Counted from the stretch's first letter, positions 1-7,140 are shown. The stretch is 60,158 nt of DNA from Balneolales bacterium (GCA_024711145.1 JANJTJ010000001.1:1-60158); one strand, 5' to 3'. Numbers and translations are program-made. Notes: a model not told the origin generated them from the sequence alone.

Positions 1-13
1 AAAGAAGCCCAGC

Positions 14-144
14 CACTAACAGCGGTTTGGCAAAAGTGGCGGTTCAGTGCTTCGTATGACAGTTTTTCGTAAATTTGAAGTGTGTGCTTCGTATGAACAT
101 TTGTGGTTAAATCGCCACCTTCGCCAAGCCGCAAAACGTTAGCG
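14..144 (+). repeat. attC-like integron recombination site (left)
   Basis: The site begins with CACTAAC (14-20) and ends with GTTAGCG (138-144), the complementary AAC/GTT core boxes expected of integron attC sites. Inside are two nested imperfect inverted arms: GCGGTTTGGC (22-31) against GCCAAGCCGC (123-132), and GTGGCGGTT (36-44) against AATCGCCAC (110-118). The centre holds a 13-bp direct repeat, GTGCTTCGTATGA, at 47-59 and 84-96. It matches the site at 2174-2268 in order and spacing of arms, but with compensating base changes. Bases 1-13 would be the tail of a preceding cassette. No integrase gene is in the window, so activity is inferred. Confidence 0.75.
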
Positions 145-192
145 GTCATTGTAGGACGACCAGAAACAACATCAAAAATTGACAAATAGAAT

Positions 193-675
193 ATGGCAAA
201 AAGTAAATTAATGGAGATGCACAATGTAGGCATTGTTGTAGAATCACTTGACAATGCAATTGCATTCTTCACAGAAATTGGGTTGACACTTGAAGGGCGA
301 ATGATGGTTGAAGGCGAATGGGCAGGACGAGTAACTGGGCTTGGTGACCAATCTGTTGAAGTAGCTATGATGGTTACTCCTGACGGACACTCCCGACTTG
401 AACATTCACAATTTCTGCGTCCGCAAACGATAGCTGACCACAGAACGAATCCTGTGAACTCACTTGGTTATCTAAGAGTAATGTTCAGGGTTGACAACCT
501 TGACGAGCTTTTGGGCAGACTTGAAAAACACGGTGCTAAAGTCGTAGATGAAGTTGTTCAGTTTGGTGACGTTTATAGACTCTGCTACATTCGTGGAGTA
601 GAGGGATTACTTATTGGTTTAGCTGAACAAATTGGTAGCAAAACAGCGACAGACATTTTAGAGGACAATAATTGA
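193..675 (+). CDS. VOC (glyoxalase/bleomycin-resistance fold) family protein
   Basis: A 160-residue protein with the beta-alpha-beta-beta-beta repeats of the vicinal oxygen chelate superfamily. The first half opens with HNVGIVVESLDNAIAFF and the second with LGYLRVMFRVDNLDELL, each with the metal-face strand pattern typical of glyoxalase I and dioxygenase relatives. Substrate cannot be told from sequence; cassette-borne VOC proteins often give resistance to a drug or electrophile by binding or conjugating it. The gene starts 49 bases after the left attC-like site, the usual position for a cassette's first gene, and has no Shine-Dalgarno but an A-rich leader. Its low GC and codon use differ from the chromosome to the right. 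Confidence 0.85.
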   Translation: MAKSKLMEMHNVGIVVESLDNAIAFFTEIGLTLEGRMMVEGEWAGRVTGLGDQSVEVAMMVTPDGHSRLEHSQFLRPQTIADHRTNPVNSLGYLRVMFRVDNLDELLGRLEKHGAKVVDEVVQFGDVYRLCYIRGVEGLLIGLAEQIGSKTATDILEDNN

Positions 676-752
676 AAAAACAACGACACTGCAATCATTA
701 AGCAGACACACTAAAATCATATTCAATCTGCTACAATTGAATGAATGAAAAC

Positions 753-1115
753 TTAGGCCTTTTTCAACACAGACTTTCTATGTTCTATTCCCCATTCTAT
801 CATTTTATCTAGGACTTCTGTGATTTGTTTTCCTGTTTCAGACAACTCATATTCAACAGATACAGGTGTTGTGTCATATACCGTTCTGACCAACACGCCA
901 TTTAATTCCAATTCTTTCAGTTCTTTGCTCAACATTCTGGGTGTAATTTTTGGAATATTGCGTTGAATATCGGTAAACCGTTTTTTACCAAACAGTATTG
1001 ATCCTAAGATTGGCAACTTCCATTTACCACTAATAACATTGAGCGTATCGTTGATGTTTAGCACATATTCAACGGGACAAGACTTAATCTCTTTTAAACT
1101 TAGCTGCTTTTTCAT
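753..1115 (-). CDS. HxlR-family winged-helix transcriptional regulator
   Basis: The 120-residue protein has the HxlR signature: a Cys near the N-terminus (CPVEYVLNIN), then the WKLPILGSILFGKKRFTDIQ helix and the ITPRMLSKELKELELNGVLVR recognition helix, then the wing with VEYELSETG. HxlR proteins are dimeric repressors or activators that sense aldehydes, quinones or disulfide stress through that N-terminal Cys. The gene is divergent from the qorB-like gene at 1212, and the 96-base interval holds a perfect dyad that is a likely operator, so auto-regulation and control of the neighbour are likely. E. coli ytfH/ytfG has the same layout. It is part of the AT-rich cassette. Confidence 0.9.
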   Translation of the reverse strand: MKKQLSLKEIKSCPVEYVLNINDTLNVISGKWKLPILGSILFGKKRFTDIQRNIPKITPRMLSKELKELELNGVLVRTVYDTTPVSVEYELSETGKQITEVLDKMIEWGIEHRKSVLKKA

Positions 1116-1131
1116 TTTCCTGACTTTTGTT

Positions 1132-1184
1132 ACTATACTTTAGTATAGCACTATACTTTAGGAAGCAAATATAGTGTATCTTTG
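1132..1184. promoter_or_regulatory. Divergent promoters and HxlR-type operator
   Basis: CTATAC (1133-1138) and GTATAG (1143-1148) form a perfect dyad with a 4-base spacer. The half-site context ACTATACTTTAG occurs twice in direct orientation, at 1132-1143 and 1150-1161, 18 bases apart. Two Bacteroidota-type -7 boxes flank them: TATCTTTG (1177-1184) for the qorB-like gene, and TATATTTG on the minus strand (1166-1173) for hxlR. The operator lies where bound regulator would block or contact polymerase in both directions. The pairing of this site with the adjacent HxlR protein is inferred from position. Confidence 0.7.
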
Positions 1185-1211
1185 CAATTCACAATTAAAA
1201 AAAATAAAAAA

Positions 1212-2084
1212 ATGATTTTAGTAACAGGAGCAACAGGACATTTTGGAAAGGCAACCATTGACTTTCTATTAAAAAAGGGTATTTCAGCAAACAGCATTTC
1301 GGCTTTAGTAAGAGATGAGGCGAAAGCGGAAGACTTGAAAACAAAAGGCATTAACTTAAAAATTGGCGATTACGACAATTACGCTTCATTGGTAGAAGCA
1401 TTTAAAGGCGTTGACAAGTTGTTATTGGTTTCAAGTTCTGATGTTGTTAACCGTGGACAACAACACGAGAATGCAGTGAAGGCTGCTAAAGAAGCAGGTG
1501 TAAAACATATATTTTATACCAGTTTTGAGCGAAAAAACGATACCGAAACTTCACCTATTTACTTTCTTGCAAAATCGCATATCGACACAGAAAACCTAAT
1601 CAAGGCAAGTGGAATGACTTACACCATTTTTAAAAACAATCTTTATCTTGATGTGTTACCGATGTTTTTTGGAGAACAAGTTTTAACAACAGGTATATTT
1701 TTACCAGCAGGAGAGACAAAATCGGCTTTTGCTTTGCGTAATGATATGGCTGAAGCTACTGCCAGTGTATTGACAAGCGAAGGACACGAAAACAAAGCAT
1801 ATTCTTTAAGCAATACCGAAAGTGTATCGATACAAGAAATTGCTGAAGATTTAAGTGAAATAGTTGGTAAACAAATCAATTATGTAAGCCCGCCTAAAGA
1901 TATTTACGTGAAAACATTAACAGAAGCAGGCGTTCCAGCAGAATATGTTGGAATGTTTGCAGGTTTTGCCGAGGCTATTAAGCAAGGGGAATATTCAACT
2001 GAAAAAACAGATTTAGAAAATCTTTTAGGCAGAAAGCCAACGACAACAAAAGACTTCCTGAAAGTAGTTTACGCATCTAAATAA
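1212..2084 (+). CDS. QorB/YtfG-like NAD(P)-binding quinone oxidoreductase (NmrA family)
   Basis: The 290-residue protein starts with the Rossmann motif MILVTGATGHFGK and follows E. coli QOR2 (YtfG, 286 residues) along its length: LLLVSSSDV, QHENAVKAAKEAGVKHIFYTS, then a C-terminal LGRKPTTTKDFL. QOR2 reduces quinones with NADPH; the same atypical short-chain fold also includes redox sensors such as NmrA. I chose ATG 1212 because it begins the Rossmann strand and follows an A-rich leader. An upstream TTG at 1182 is in frame but lies inside the promoter -7 box. Divergent from hxlR, which probably controls it in response to an electrophile or quinone. Confidence 0.88.
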   Translation: MILVTGATGHFGKATIDFLLKKGISANSISALVRDEAKAEDLKTKGINLKIGDYDNYASLVEAFKGVDKLLLVSSSDVVNRGQQHENAVKAAKEAGVKHIFYTSFERKNDTETSPIYFLAKSHIDTENLIKASGMTYTIFKNNLYLDVLPMFFGEQVLTTGIFLPAGETKSAFALRNDMAEATASVLTSEGHENKAYSLSNTESVSIQEIAEDLSEIVGKQINYVSPPKDIYVKTLTEAGVPAEYVGMFAGFAEAIKQGEYSTEKTDLENLLGRKPTTTKDFLKVVYASK

Positions 2085-2108
2085 TATCTTTAAATTATGT
2101 TTTTTATA

Positions 2109-2143
2109 GCGGACAGTTTTAGAACTGTTCGCTATTTTTTTTA
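2109..2143 (+). terminator. Intrinsic terminator after the qorB-like gene
   Basis: An 11-bp stem (AGCGGACAGTT with AACTGTTCGCT, one G-U pair) closes a TTAG loop and is followed by A and seven T. It lies 24 bases past the stop codon and before the right attC-like site, so the cassette ends its own transcript. Confidence 0.88.
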
Positions 2144-2173
2144 TTCTACAACTCGACAGACAAAAACGCCAGC

Positions 2174-2268
2174 AGGTAACAGCAGTTTGGCAAAATGGCG
2201 GGTTCAGTGCTAAATTGAAAGTAAGTGCTTCAAAATCCGCCACTTAGCCAAGCTGCAAACCGTTAGCG
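2174..2268 (+). repeat. attC-like integron recombination site (right, array end)
   Basis: Core boxes are AGGTAAC (2174-2180) and GTTAGCG (2262-2268). The arms are GCAGTTTGGC (2182-2191) against GCCAAGCTGC (2247-2256) and TGGCGGGTT (2196-2204) against AATCCGCCA (2234-2242). Compared with the left site, a G to A change in one arm is matched by C to T in its partner, so the hairpin rather than the primary sequence is conserved. The site is 95 bases against 131 on the left; the centre is shorter. Composition becomes chromosomal immediately after it, so it looks like the last attC of an array. Confidence 0.75.
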
Positions 2269-2311
2269 CACCCACACCCTTACATTGAAGGCCTCACTAG
2301 AAGGCACGCTC

Positions 2312-2779
2312 ATGACTGCTCAAAAAATCACACCGTCGATCTGGGTTGAAACAACGGATGCCAAAGCGGTAGCCGATTATTATCTCTCGATATTTGCGGA
2401 TGGCAGGCTCAAGGAACACCATGCGTACACGAATCCGCCGGAAGCGGGTGGCGGGGCCTTCGAAACGGCGATCATCGAAATCGCCGGCATGGAATTGGGC
2501 ATTCTGGCGGCGGGTCCGTTTCAGAAGTTCAACGAGTCGGTCTCATTCGTCATCAACACGAAGGACCAGGCCGAAACGGATTATTTTTGGAATGCCCTGA
2601 CGGAAAACGGGGGCCAGGAAGGTTCTTGCGGATGGTGCACCGACAAATATGGACTGTCGTGGCAGGTGGTTCCGGTCGACTATTTTGCCCTGATCAACCA
2701 CGCCGACCCGAAGGTTCGGGAAAAGGCCATGAAGAACACGTTGCAGCAGAAGAAGATCATTCTGGATGAACTGAAATAG
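2312..2779 (+). CDS. PhnB-like VOC family protein
   Basis: A 155-residue single-domain protein of the PhnB/3-demethylubiquinone methyltransferase-like branch of the VOC fold. Hallmarks are the N-terminal TPSIWVETTDAKAVADYYLSIF, the central METGI-like strand MELGILAAGPFQKFNESVSF, and the C-terminal WCTDKYGLSWQVVP. Metal ligands and substrate are not clear. I took ATG 2312 rather than the upstream TTG at 2285, because family members start just before this strand and AAGG precedes it. It has chromosomal GC content, so I place it outside the cassette, although it begins only 43 bases past the attC-like site. It is 7 bases from the next gene and probably co-transcribed. Confidence 0.83.
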   Translation: MTAQKITPSIWVETTDAKAVADYYLSIFADGRLKEHHAYTNPPEAGGGAFETAIIEIAGMELGILAAGPFQKFNESVSFVINTKDQAETDYFWNALTENGGQEGSCGWCTDKYGLSWQVVPVDYFALINHADPKVREKAMKNTLQQKKIILDELK

Positions 2780-2786
2780 GTCACGG

Positions 2787-3212
2787 ATGCACGCCAAAGC
2801 CGCCATACAGATCCGCAAGCCGATCGAAGAGGTATTCGAAGGCATCGTGGATCCGTCCATCCTCACCCGGTACTTCATATCGGAGAGCGACGGCCGCCTG
2901 GAGTCGGGGGTCACGCGCATGTGGGCGTTTCCCGAATTCGAAGGGGCGTTTCCGGTAGAGGTTGTGCGCGTGGAGGCGCCGCATACCATCGAATTCGTGT
3001 GGGACTCGGAAACGGTGGTCACCATCACCTTGGAAGCGCGCCCCGATGCCGGAACCGTGGTTCGGGTGGTGGAAGACGGCAAACCCGACACCCCCGAAGC
3101 CATCGAGTGGGCCATCGGCACCACCGAGGGTTGGGCCAACTTCCTGGCCTGCATGAAAGCCCACCTGGAATACGGCATCAACCTGCGCGCCGGCGCCTTC
3201 GACTTCCGCTAA
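2787..3212 (+). CDS. SRPBCC/AHSA1-like ligand-binding domain protein
   Basis: The 141-residue protein resembles activator-of-Hsp90 ATPase homologue 1 (AHSA1)-like members of the START/Bet v1 superfamily. It opens with AAIQIRKPIEEVFEGIVDPSILTRYF, the usual first strand and helix, and ends with the long helix EGWANFLACMKAHLEYG that lids the cavity. Such proteins bind hydrophobic ligands, and small stand-alone ones are often annotated as ATPase or polyketide cyclase without proof. Seven bases separate it from the VOC gene upstream; pairs of these two families are frequent in environmental bacteria. Function unknown. Confidence 0.82.
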   Translation: MHAKAAIQIRKPIEEVFEGIVDPSILTRYFISESDGRLESGVTRMWAFPEFEGAFPVEVVRVEAPHTIEFVWDSETVVTITLEARPDAGTVVRVVEDGKPDTPEAIEWAIGTTEGWANFLACMKAHLEYGINLRAGAFDFR

Positions 3213-3240
3213 CCGTCTCCCGTTACCCGTCTCCCGTTAC
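3213..3240. repeat. Perfect 14-bp tandem duplication
   Basis: CCGTCTCCCGTTAC occurs twice head to tail (3213-3226 and 3227-3240) in the short gap between the convergent SRPBCC and uvrB stop codons. No hairpin with a T-run is visible here, so it is not an obvious terminator. Confidence 0.9.
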
Positions 3241-3243
3241 TCC

Positions 3244-5301
3244 CTACCTCAACTCCCGCTCGAGTACTTCGATCTGGTCGCGGATACGGGCGGCTTCCTC
3301 GTATTCCAGGTTGCGGGCCGCTGTGAGCATGGCCGTGCGCAGGTGCTCGAGCAAGGCGTCTTTGTCGTCGAAGACCACTTCCTGCATGGCCGGGTTGGGT
3401 TTGTACCGCAGCCCGTCGTCGGCCGCCCGCACGTAGCTGAGCGCGGGGGAGTTGTCGCCGTAATCGAAGGGTTTGTCGAGGTCGATTTTCTGGGTGCTGA
3501 TGAGGGCCGGATCGACCAGGGGCTTGAGCTCCTTGACGATGGTCTGTGGCGTGATGCCGTGCTCGAGGTTATACGCCCGCTGGATCTCGCGCCGACGGTC
3601 GGTTTCTTCGATCACTTTCCGCATGCTGTCGGTCACTTTGTCGGCATAGAGGATGGCCAGGCCGTCCGCGTTCCGCGCCGCCCGCCCCGTGATCTGCATG
3701 AGGCTGGTCTGGCTCCGAAGGAAGCCCTCTTTGTCGGCGTCGAGCACCGCTACCAGGCTCAGTTCGGGGATGTCTATGCCTTCGCGCAGCAGGTTGATGC
3801 CTACGAGCACGTCGAAGTCGCCCCGCCGGAACCGGTACAGGATTTCGATGCGCTCGATGGCGTCCAGGTCGCTGTGCATGTAGGCCGCCCGGATGCCCAG
3901 ATTCCGAAGGTATTCGCTCAACTCCTCGCTCATGCGTTTGGTGAGGGTGAGCGCCAATACCCGCTCCCGCTTTTCGATGCGGATGCGGATTTCTTCGATG
4001 AGGTCGTCGACCTGGTTCTTGAGGGGACGCACCTCGATGCGGGGTTCCATGAGTCCCGTGGGGCGGATGATCTGCTCTACGAAGGCGCCTTCAGACTTCA
4101 CCAATTCGTAGTCGGCGGGGGTGGCGCTCACGAAAATGCCCTGGGGCACCAGGCCTTCCCATTCTTCGAAGGTGAGGGGGCGGTTGTCCATGGCCGAGGG
4201 CAGGCGGAATCCGTGTTCCACCAGGGCCAGTTTGCGGCTGCGGTCGCCCCCGTACATGGCCCCGATCTGCGGTATGGTCTGGTGGCTTTCGTCCACCACC
4301 ACGAGGAAATCCTCGGGGAAATAATCCATGAGGCAGTAGGGACGCTCCCCGGGCTTGCGGGCGGCCAGGTACCGCGAGTAGTTCTCGATGCCGGAGCAGT
4401 ACCCGATTTCCTGGATCATCTCCAGATCGAACTGGGTGCGTTGCTCCAGGCGGGCCGCTTCCAGGAATTTCTCTTCTTCGCGGAGCTGTTCCAGGCGCTG
4501 GTTCAGCTCGTTGCGGATGAGGATGATGGATTCGTCGAGGCGGGCCTTGGTGGTGACGTAATGGCTGGCCGGATAGATCTGGAACTGCTGTACCCGCTCG
4601 CGTTCCTTGCCGGTATCCGGGTCGAAGAGGGTCATCTTCTCGATTTCGTCGCCCCAGAACTGGATGCGCAACGCGTACTCGGAATAGGCCGGTACCAGGT
4701 CCACCACGTCGCCCCGCACCCGGAAGGTGCTGCGCGAGAATTCAGCGTCGTTGCGGGTGTAGTGCAGGTCCACCAGGTCGTAGAGCAGCTTGGACCGGCT
4801 GATGTGCTTGCCCTCGTGCAGGCTGATGACCATGGCCGCGTATTCGCTGGGCGACCCGATGCCATAGATGCAACTTACGCTTGATACGATGATGACATCG
4901 CGCCGGCCGGAAAGCATGCTGCTGGTGGCCCGCAGGCGCAGGCGCTGGATCTCTTCGTTGATGGCCAGGTCTTTTTCGATGTACTTGTCCTGGGCCACCA
5001 TGTAGGCCTCGGGCTGGTAGTAATCGTAATAGCTGATGAAGAACTCCACAGCCGCATCGGGGAAGAAATCGCTCAACTCCCGATACAACTGGGCCGCCAG
5101 GGTCTTGTTATGCGACATCACCAGGGTGGGGCGGTTCACCTGTTGGATCACTTCGGCCACGGTGCGGGTCTTGCCCGAGCCGGTAATGCCTAATAGGGTT
5201 TGAAAACGCACCCCCGCCTTCAGACCGGAAACCAGGGCTTCTATGGCTTTGGGTTGGTCCCCGGCGGGTTGATAGGGCGATACGAGGCGGAAATCGGACA
5301 T
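3244..5301 (-). CDS. uvrB: Excinuclease ABC subunit UvrB
   Basis: UvrB is the damage-verifying helicase-like subunit of nucleotide excision repair, loaded by UvrA and nicked by UvrC. The 685-residue product has all expected parts: PYQPAGDQPKAI at the N-terminus, Walker A GITGSGKT near residue 40, the beta-hairpin YYDYYQPEAY, helicase motif DESH, motif VI region QITGRAARN, and a C-terminal UVR domain (AARNLEYEEAARIRDQI) that binds UvrC. Length is normal. The start ATG lies five bases after the stop of the PIN toxin gene and has no clear Shine-Dalgarno, so translation may depend on ribosomes finishing the toxin gene. No LexA-like box was seen upstream. Confidence 0.98.
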   Translation of the reverse strand: MSDFRLVSPYQPAGDQPKAIEALVSGLKAGVRFQTLLGITGSGKTRTVAEVIQQVNRPTLVMSHNKTLAAQLYRELSDFFPDAAVEFFISYYDYYQPEAYMVAQDKYIEKDLAINEEIQRLRLRATSSMLSGRRDVIIVSSVSCIYGIGSPSEYAAMVISLHEGKHISRSKLLYDLVDLHYTRNDAEFSRSTFRVRGDVVDLVPAYSEYALRIQFWGDEIEKMTLFDPDTGKERERVQQFQIYPASHYVTTKARLDESIILIRNELNQRLEQLREEEKFLEAARLEQRTQFDLEMIQEIGYCSGIENYSRYLAARKPGERPYCLMDYFPEDFLVVVDESHQTIPQIGAMYGGDRSRKLALVEHGFRLPSAMDNRPLTFEEWEGLVPQGIFVSATPADYELVKSEGAFVEQIIRPTGLMEPRIEVRPLKNQVDDLIEEIRIRIEKRERVLALTLTKRMSEELSEYLRNLGIRAAYMHSDLDAIERIEILYRFRRGDFDVLVGINLLREGIDIPELSLVAVLDADKEGFLRSQTSLMQITGRAARNADGLAILYADKVTDSMRKVIEETDRRREIQRAYNLEHGITPQTIVKELKPLVDPALISTQKIDLDKPFDYGDNSPALSYVRAADDGLRYKPNPAMQEVVFDDKDALLEHLRTAMLTAARNLEYEEAARIRDQIEVLERELR

Positions 5302-5306
5302 AGGAA

Positions 5307-5732
5307 TCAGTCGGGAGTGAGAGACAACAATTCCCAGAGTTGGCGTGGGTTCATGATCCTGATTCCGGCTGATTCGAAGTCAAGGTCCAGTAAATCCCGA
5401 TCGCCGGAGACCAACACATCGGCACCAGAAACACGGGCCGAGGCGAGTACCCAGCGGTCGTCTGGGTCATTTGCAGGAATATCTGCCGGAATATCCGGGA
5501 GAGGAACTATGGTATGCTTCCGCAGATAGCGGTCGATATCGTCCACATGCGAACCGGGCATGTTCAGTTTCGCACGTAAGATGCGCGTCAATTCCGAAAG
5601 ATTGAATTCTCCGGTAACCAACTCATGCCGAGAAATGATCAGTTGGAACAGATCGGCTGAGAGACCCCGAGTGGCGAAGGCGCTGAAAAGCACATTCGTG
5701 TCCAAAAATACCCTCACGAAATCAGGCGCCAA
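5307..5732 (-). CDS. PIN-domain toxin of a type II toxin-antitoxin pair
   Basis: A 141-residue PIN nuclease. The acidic metal ligands are visible: the first Asp in VFLDTNVLFSAF, a Glu in FNLSELTRIL, and the Asp cluster in NDPDDRWVLASARVSGADVLVSGDRDLL. It belongs to the putative toxin component family (COG1569-like) that pairs with ribbon-helix-helix antitoxins; PIN toxins are ribonucleases cutting tRNA, rRNA or mRNA. It overlaps the antitoxin gene by 19 bases, the classical coupling. Unusually, the next gene in the same direction is uvrB, five bases away. Confidence 0.88.
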   Translation of the reverse strand: MAPDFVRVFLDTNVLFSAFATRGLSADLFQLIISRHELVTGEFNLSELTRILRAKLNMPGSHVDDIDRYLRKHTIVPLPDIPADIPANDPDDRWVLASARVSGADVLVSGDRDLLDLDFESAGIRIMNPRQLWELLSLTPD

Positions 5733-5932
5733 GCATCATCATCGGTCAGAAGACCCTGTGCTTCTGCGAAGGGGAGTACCCGATTTCGTAGCGATTGGAA
5801 CGATTCGATGTGCAGTTGGCGGCGCAATGCATCACGTACGAGGTCGCTTTTTGCCCTGCCGGTCTGTTTCGAGACCGTTTCGAGCAGTGCGACGAGTTCT
5901 TCATCGAGGCGAATGGATAGGGTGTCTGCCAT
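5714..5932 (-). CDS. CopG/ribbon-helix-helix antitoxin
   Basis: The 72-residue protein starts with the RHH fold: strand MADTLSIRLDEELVALLETVSKQTGRAKSDLVRDALRRQL, with TLSIRL as the DNA-contacting strand. The tail (LRNRVLPFAEAQGLLTDDDAWRLIS) should wrap the PIN toxin active site. I chose ATG 5932 because the RHH strand follows at once; an upstream in-frame ATG at 5968 adds residues that do not fit. Two copies of ACAATG ten bases apart (5938-5943 and 5948-5953) lie next to the start and suit an RHH operator with one dimer per helical turn, giving auto-repression. Confidence 0.88.
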   Translation of the reverse strand: MADTLSIRLDEELVALLETVSKQTGRAKSDLVRDALRRQLHIESFQSLRNRVLPFAEAQGLLTDDDAWRLIS

Positions 5933-5937
5933 GTGTG

Positions 5938-5953
5938 ACAATGTAATACAATG
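5938..5953. promoter_or_regulatory. Candidate RHH antitoxin operator
   Basis: ACAATG repeats at 5938 and 5948, exactly one helical turn apart, between the antitoxin start (5932, minus) and tyrA start (6002, plus). RHH antitoxins bind short direct or inverted repeats just before their own gene. Position and period fit; binding is inferred. Confidence 0.45.
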
Positions 5954-6001
5954 GTGGAGGTTGGGCAACGCACGGCAATCCGTGGTATTTTATCGGGTTC
6001 C

Positions 6002-7129
6002 ATGCCCGAATCATCCCTTACCGCCCATCGTGACCGGATCGACGCCATCGATCGGCAGATTCTGGACCTCCTGCGCGAGCGCAACGAGGTGGTGAAAGGG
6101 GTGTTGGCGACCAAAATCGCTCACAAATTGCCCATTTATGTGGCCGGGCGCGAAGAGCGCAAGGTGCAGGCCTTCCGCGAAGACGCCCTCCGGCGGGACC
6201 TCGACCCCGACTGGGCCGAGGATTTCCTGCGCATGATCATGAGCGCCTCGCGTGCCAGCCAGAGCACCACTACGTTTCCCATGGCCACCGTGGAGCCGCG
6301 TACCTGGCTGTTCGTGGGCGGCCGGGGCGGCATGGGCACCCTGTTCGCCCGGTATGCCGAGCAATCGGGGCACGAGGTGCGCATATTGGACCGGGACGAT
6401 TGGGACCGGGTGGCCGAACTGGCCGCCGGTGTGCACGTGGCGGTGGTCACCGTGCCCATCCATGTGACCGAAGCCGTAGTGCGCCGGTTGGCGCCGCATC
6501 TGCCGGCCACCGCCATCCTGGCCGATTTCACCTCGAACAAAGCCGATGTGTTGGCCGCCATGCTGGCCGCCCACGCCGGCCCTGTGCTGGGGCTGCACCC
6601 CATGCACGGCCCCGACGTGCAGAACCTCTCCAAACAGCTCCTGCTGGTGAGTCCCGGCCGCGACGCCACCGCCGCCGAGTGGGTGCTCAACCAGTTCGCG
6701 CTTTGGGGCATGCGGTTGGTAAGCGTGGATCCAGATCGCCACGACCGTGCCATGCACCTCATCCAGGGGGTACGCCACTACATGGCCCTACTGCATGGCA
6801 GTTTTCTGAAAGCGCAAGGTCTGAAACCGGAAGAGATCCTCGATTTCTCGAGCCCCATCTACCGCGCCGAGCTCATGATGACCGGCCGGATCTTCGCACA
6901 AGACGCCGGCCTGTACGCCGACATCGTCTTTTCCTCGGCCGAACGTCGGGCCTTGCTTCTGGCCTTTCTGGAGCACCATGCCGCCTTGGCTCGCCTGGTG
7001 GAAGCCGACGACAAAGCCGGATTCGTGCGCGAGTTCGAAGCCATATCCTCCTTTTTCGGCGAGTTCGCCGAAACGGCCCTCCGCGAAAGCGGATACCTCA
7101 TCCACCGGCTGGCCGACCGGTTCGCATAA
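6002..7129 (+). CDS. tyrA: Bifunctional chorismate mutase/prephenate dehydrogenase (T-protein)
   Basis: The protein converts chorismate to prephenate and then to 4-hydroxyphenylpyruvate in tyrosine synthesis. It has 375 residues against 373 in E. coli TyrA and follows that protein throughout. Residues 9-90 are an AroQ chorismate mutase (HRDRIDAIDRQILDLL, LPIYVAGREE). From about residue 95 there is an NAD-binding GGRGGMGTLFARYAEQSGHEVRIL, then VPIHVTE, the active-site HPMHGPD and the dimer segment FSSPIYRAELMMTGRIFAQDAGLYADI. I chose ATG 6002 over in-frame ATG 5951, which would overlap the toxin-antitoxin operator. It lies 11 bases before the transporter gene and probably heads a tyrA-CNNM-metH operon. 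Confidence 0.95.
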   Translation: MPESSLTAHRDRIDAIDRQILDLLRERNEVVKGVLATKIAHKLPIYVAGREERKVQAFREDALRRDLDPDWAEDFLRMIMSASRASQSTTTFPMATVEPRTWLFVGGRGGMGTLFARYAEQSGHEVRILDRDDWDRVAELAAGVHVAVVTVPIHVTEAVVRRLAPHLPATAILADFTSNKADVLAAMLAAHAGPVLGLHPMHGPDVQNLSKQLLLVSPGRDATAAEWVLNQFALWGMRLVSVDPDRHDRAMHLIQGVRHYMALLHGSFLKAQGLKPEEILDFSSPIYRAELMMTGRIFAQDAGLYADIVFSSAERRALLLAFLEHHAALARLVEADDKAGFVREFEAISSFFGEFAETALRESGYLIHRLADRFA

Positions 7130-7140
7130 TCAAACCCTGA

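Larger units (their letters stand above)
138..2262 (+). mobile_element. Integron-like gene cassette with three genes
   Basis: This segment runs from the GTT core of one attC-like site to the GTT core of the next, about 2.1 kb. It is clearly AT-rich, unlike the GC-rich DNA from about 2300 onward, and uses A-rich start regions instead of Shine-Dalgarno sequences. It holds a VOC protein gene, an hxlR-type regulator and a divergent qorB-like gene. Three genes is large for a cassette, which usually carries one; two cassettes fused by loss of an internal attC is possible, but I saw no attC remnant at 676-752. The abrupt composition change at the right site supports recent acquisition. An assembly join is the main alternative. 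Confidence 0.65.

Noticed and set aside
47-96. CRISPR-like repeat pair
   Set aside because: Only two copies inside a larger inverted-repeat site, with no spacer series and no cas genes.
676-752. Third attC inside the cassette
   Set aside because: I looked for paired GTTAGC/CTAAC cores and arms between the VOC and hxlR genes; only a weak 6-bp stem with a 20-base loop is present.
1182-1211. TTG start for the qorB-like gene
   Set aside because: It falls inside the -7 box, and family N-termini begin at MILVTGATG.
3343-4884. 513-codon open frame opposite uvrB
   Set aside because: It is antisense to conserved UvrB motifs with low-complexity His/Val/Gly content; a shadow of codon bias.
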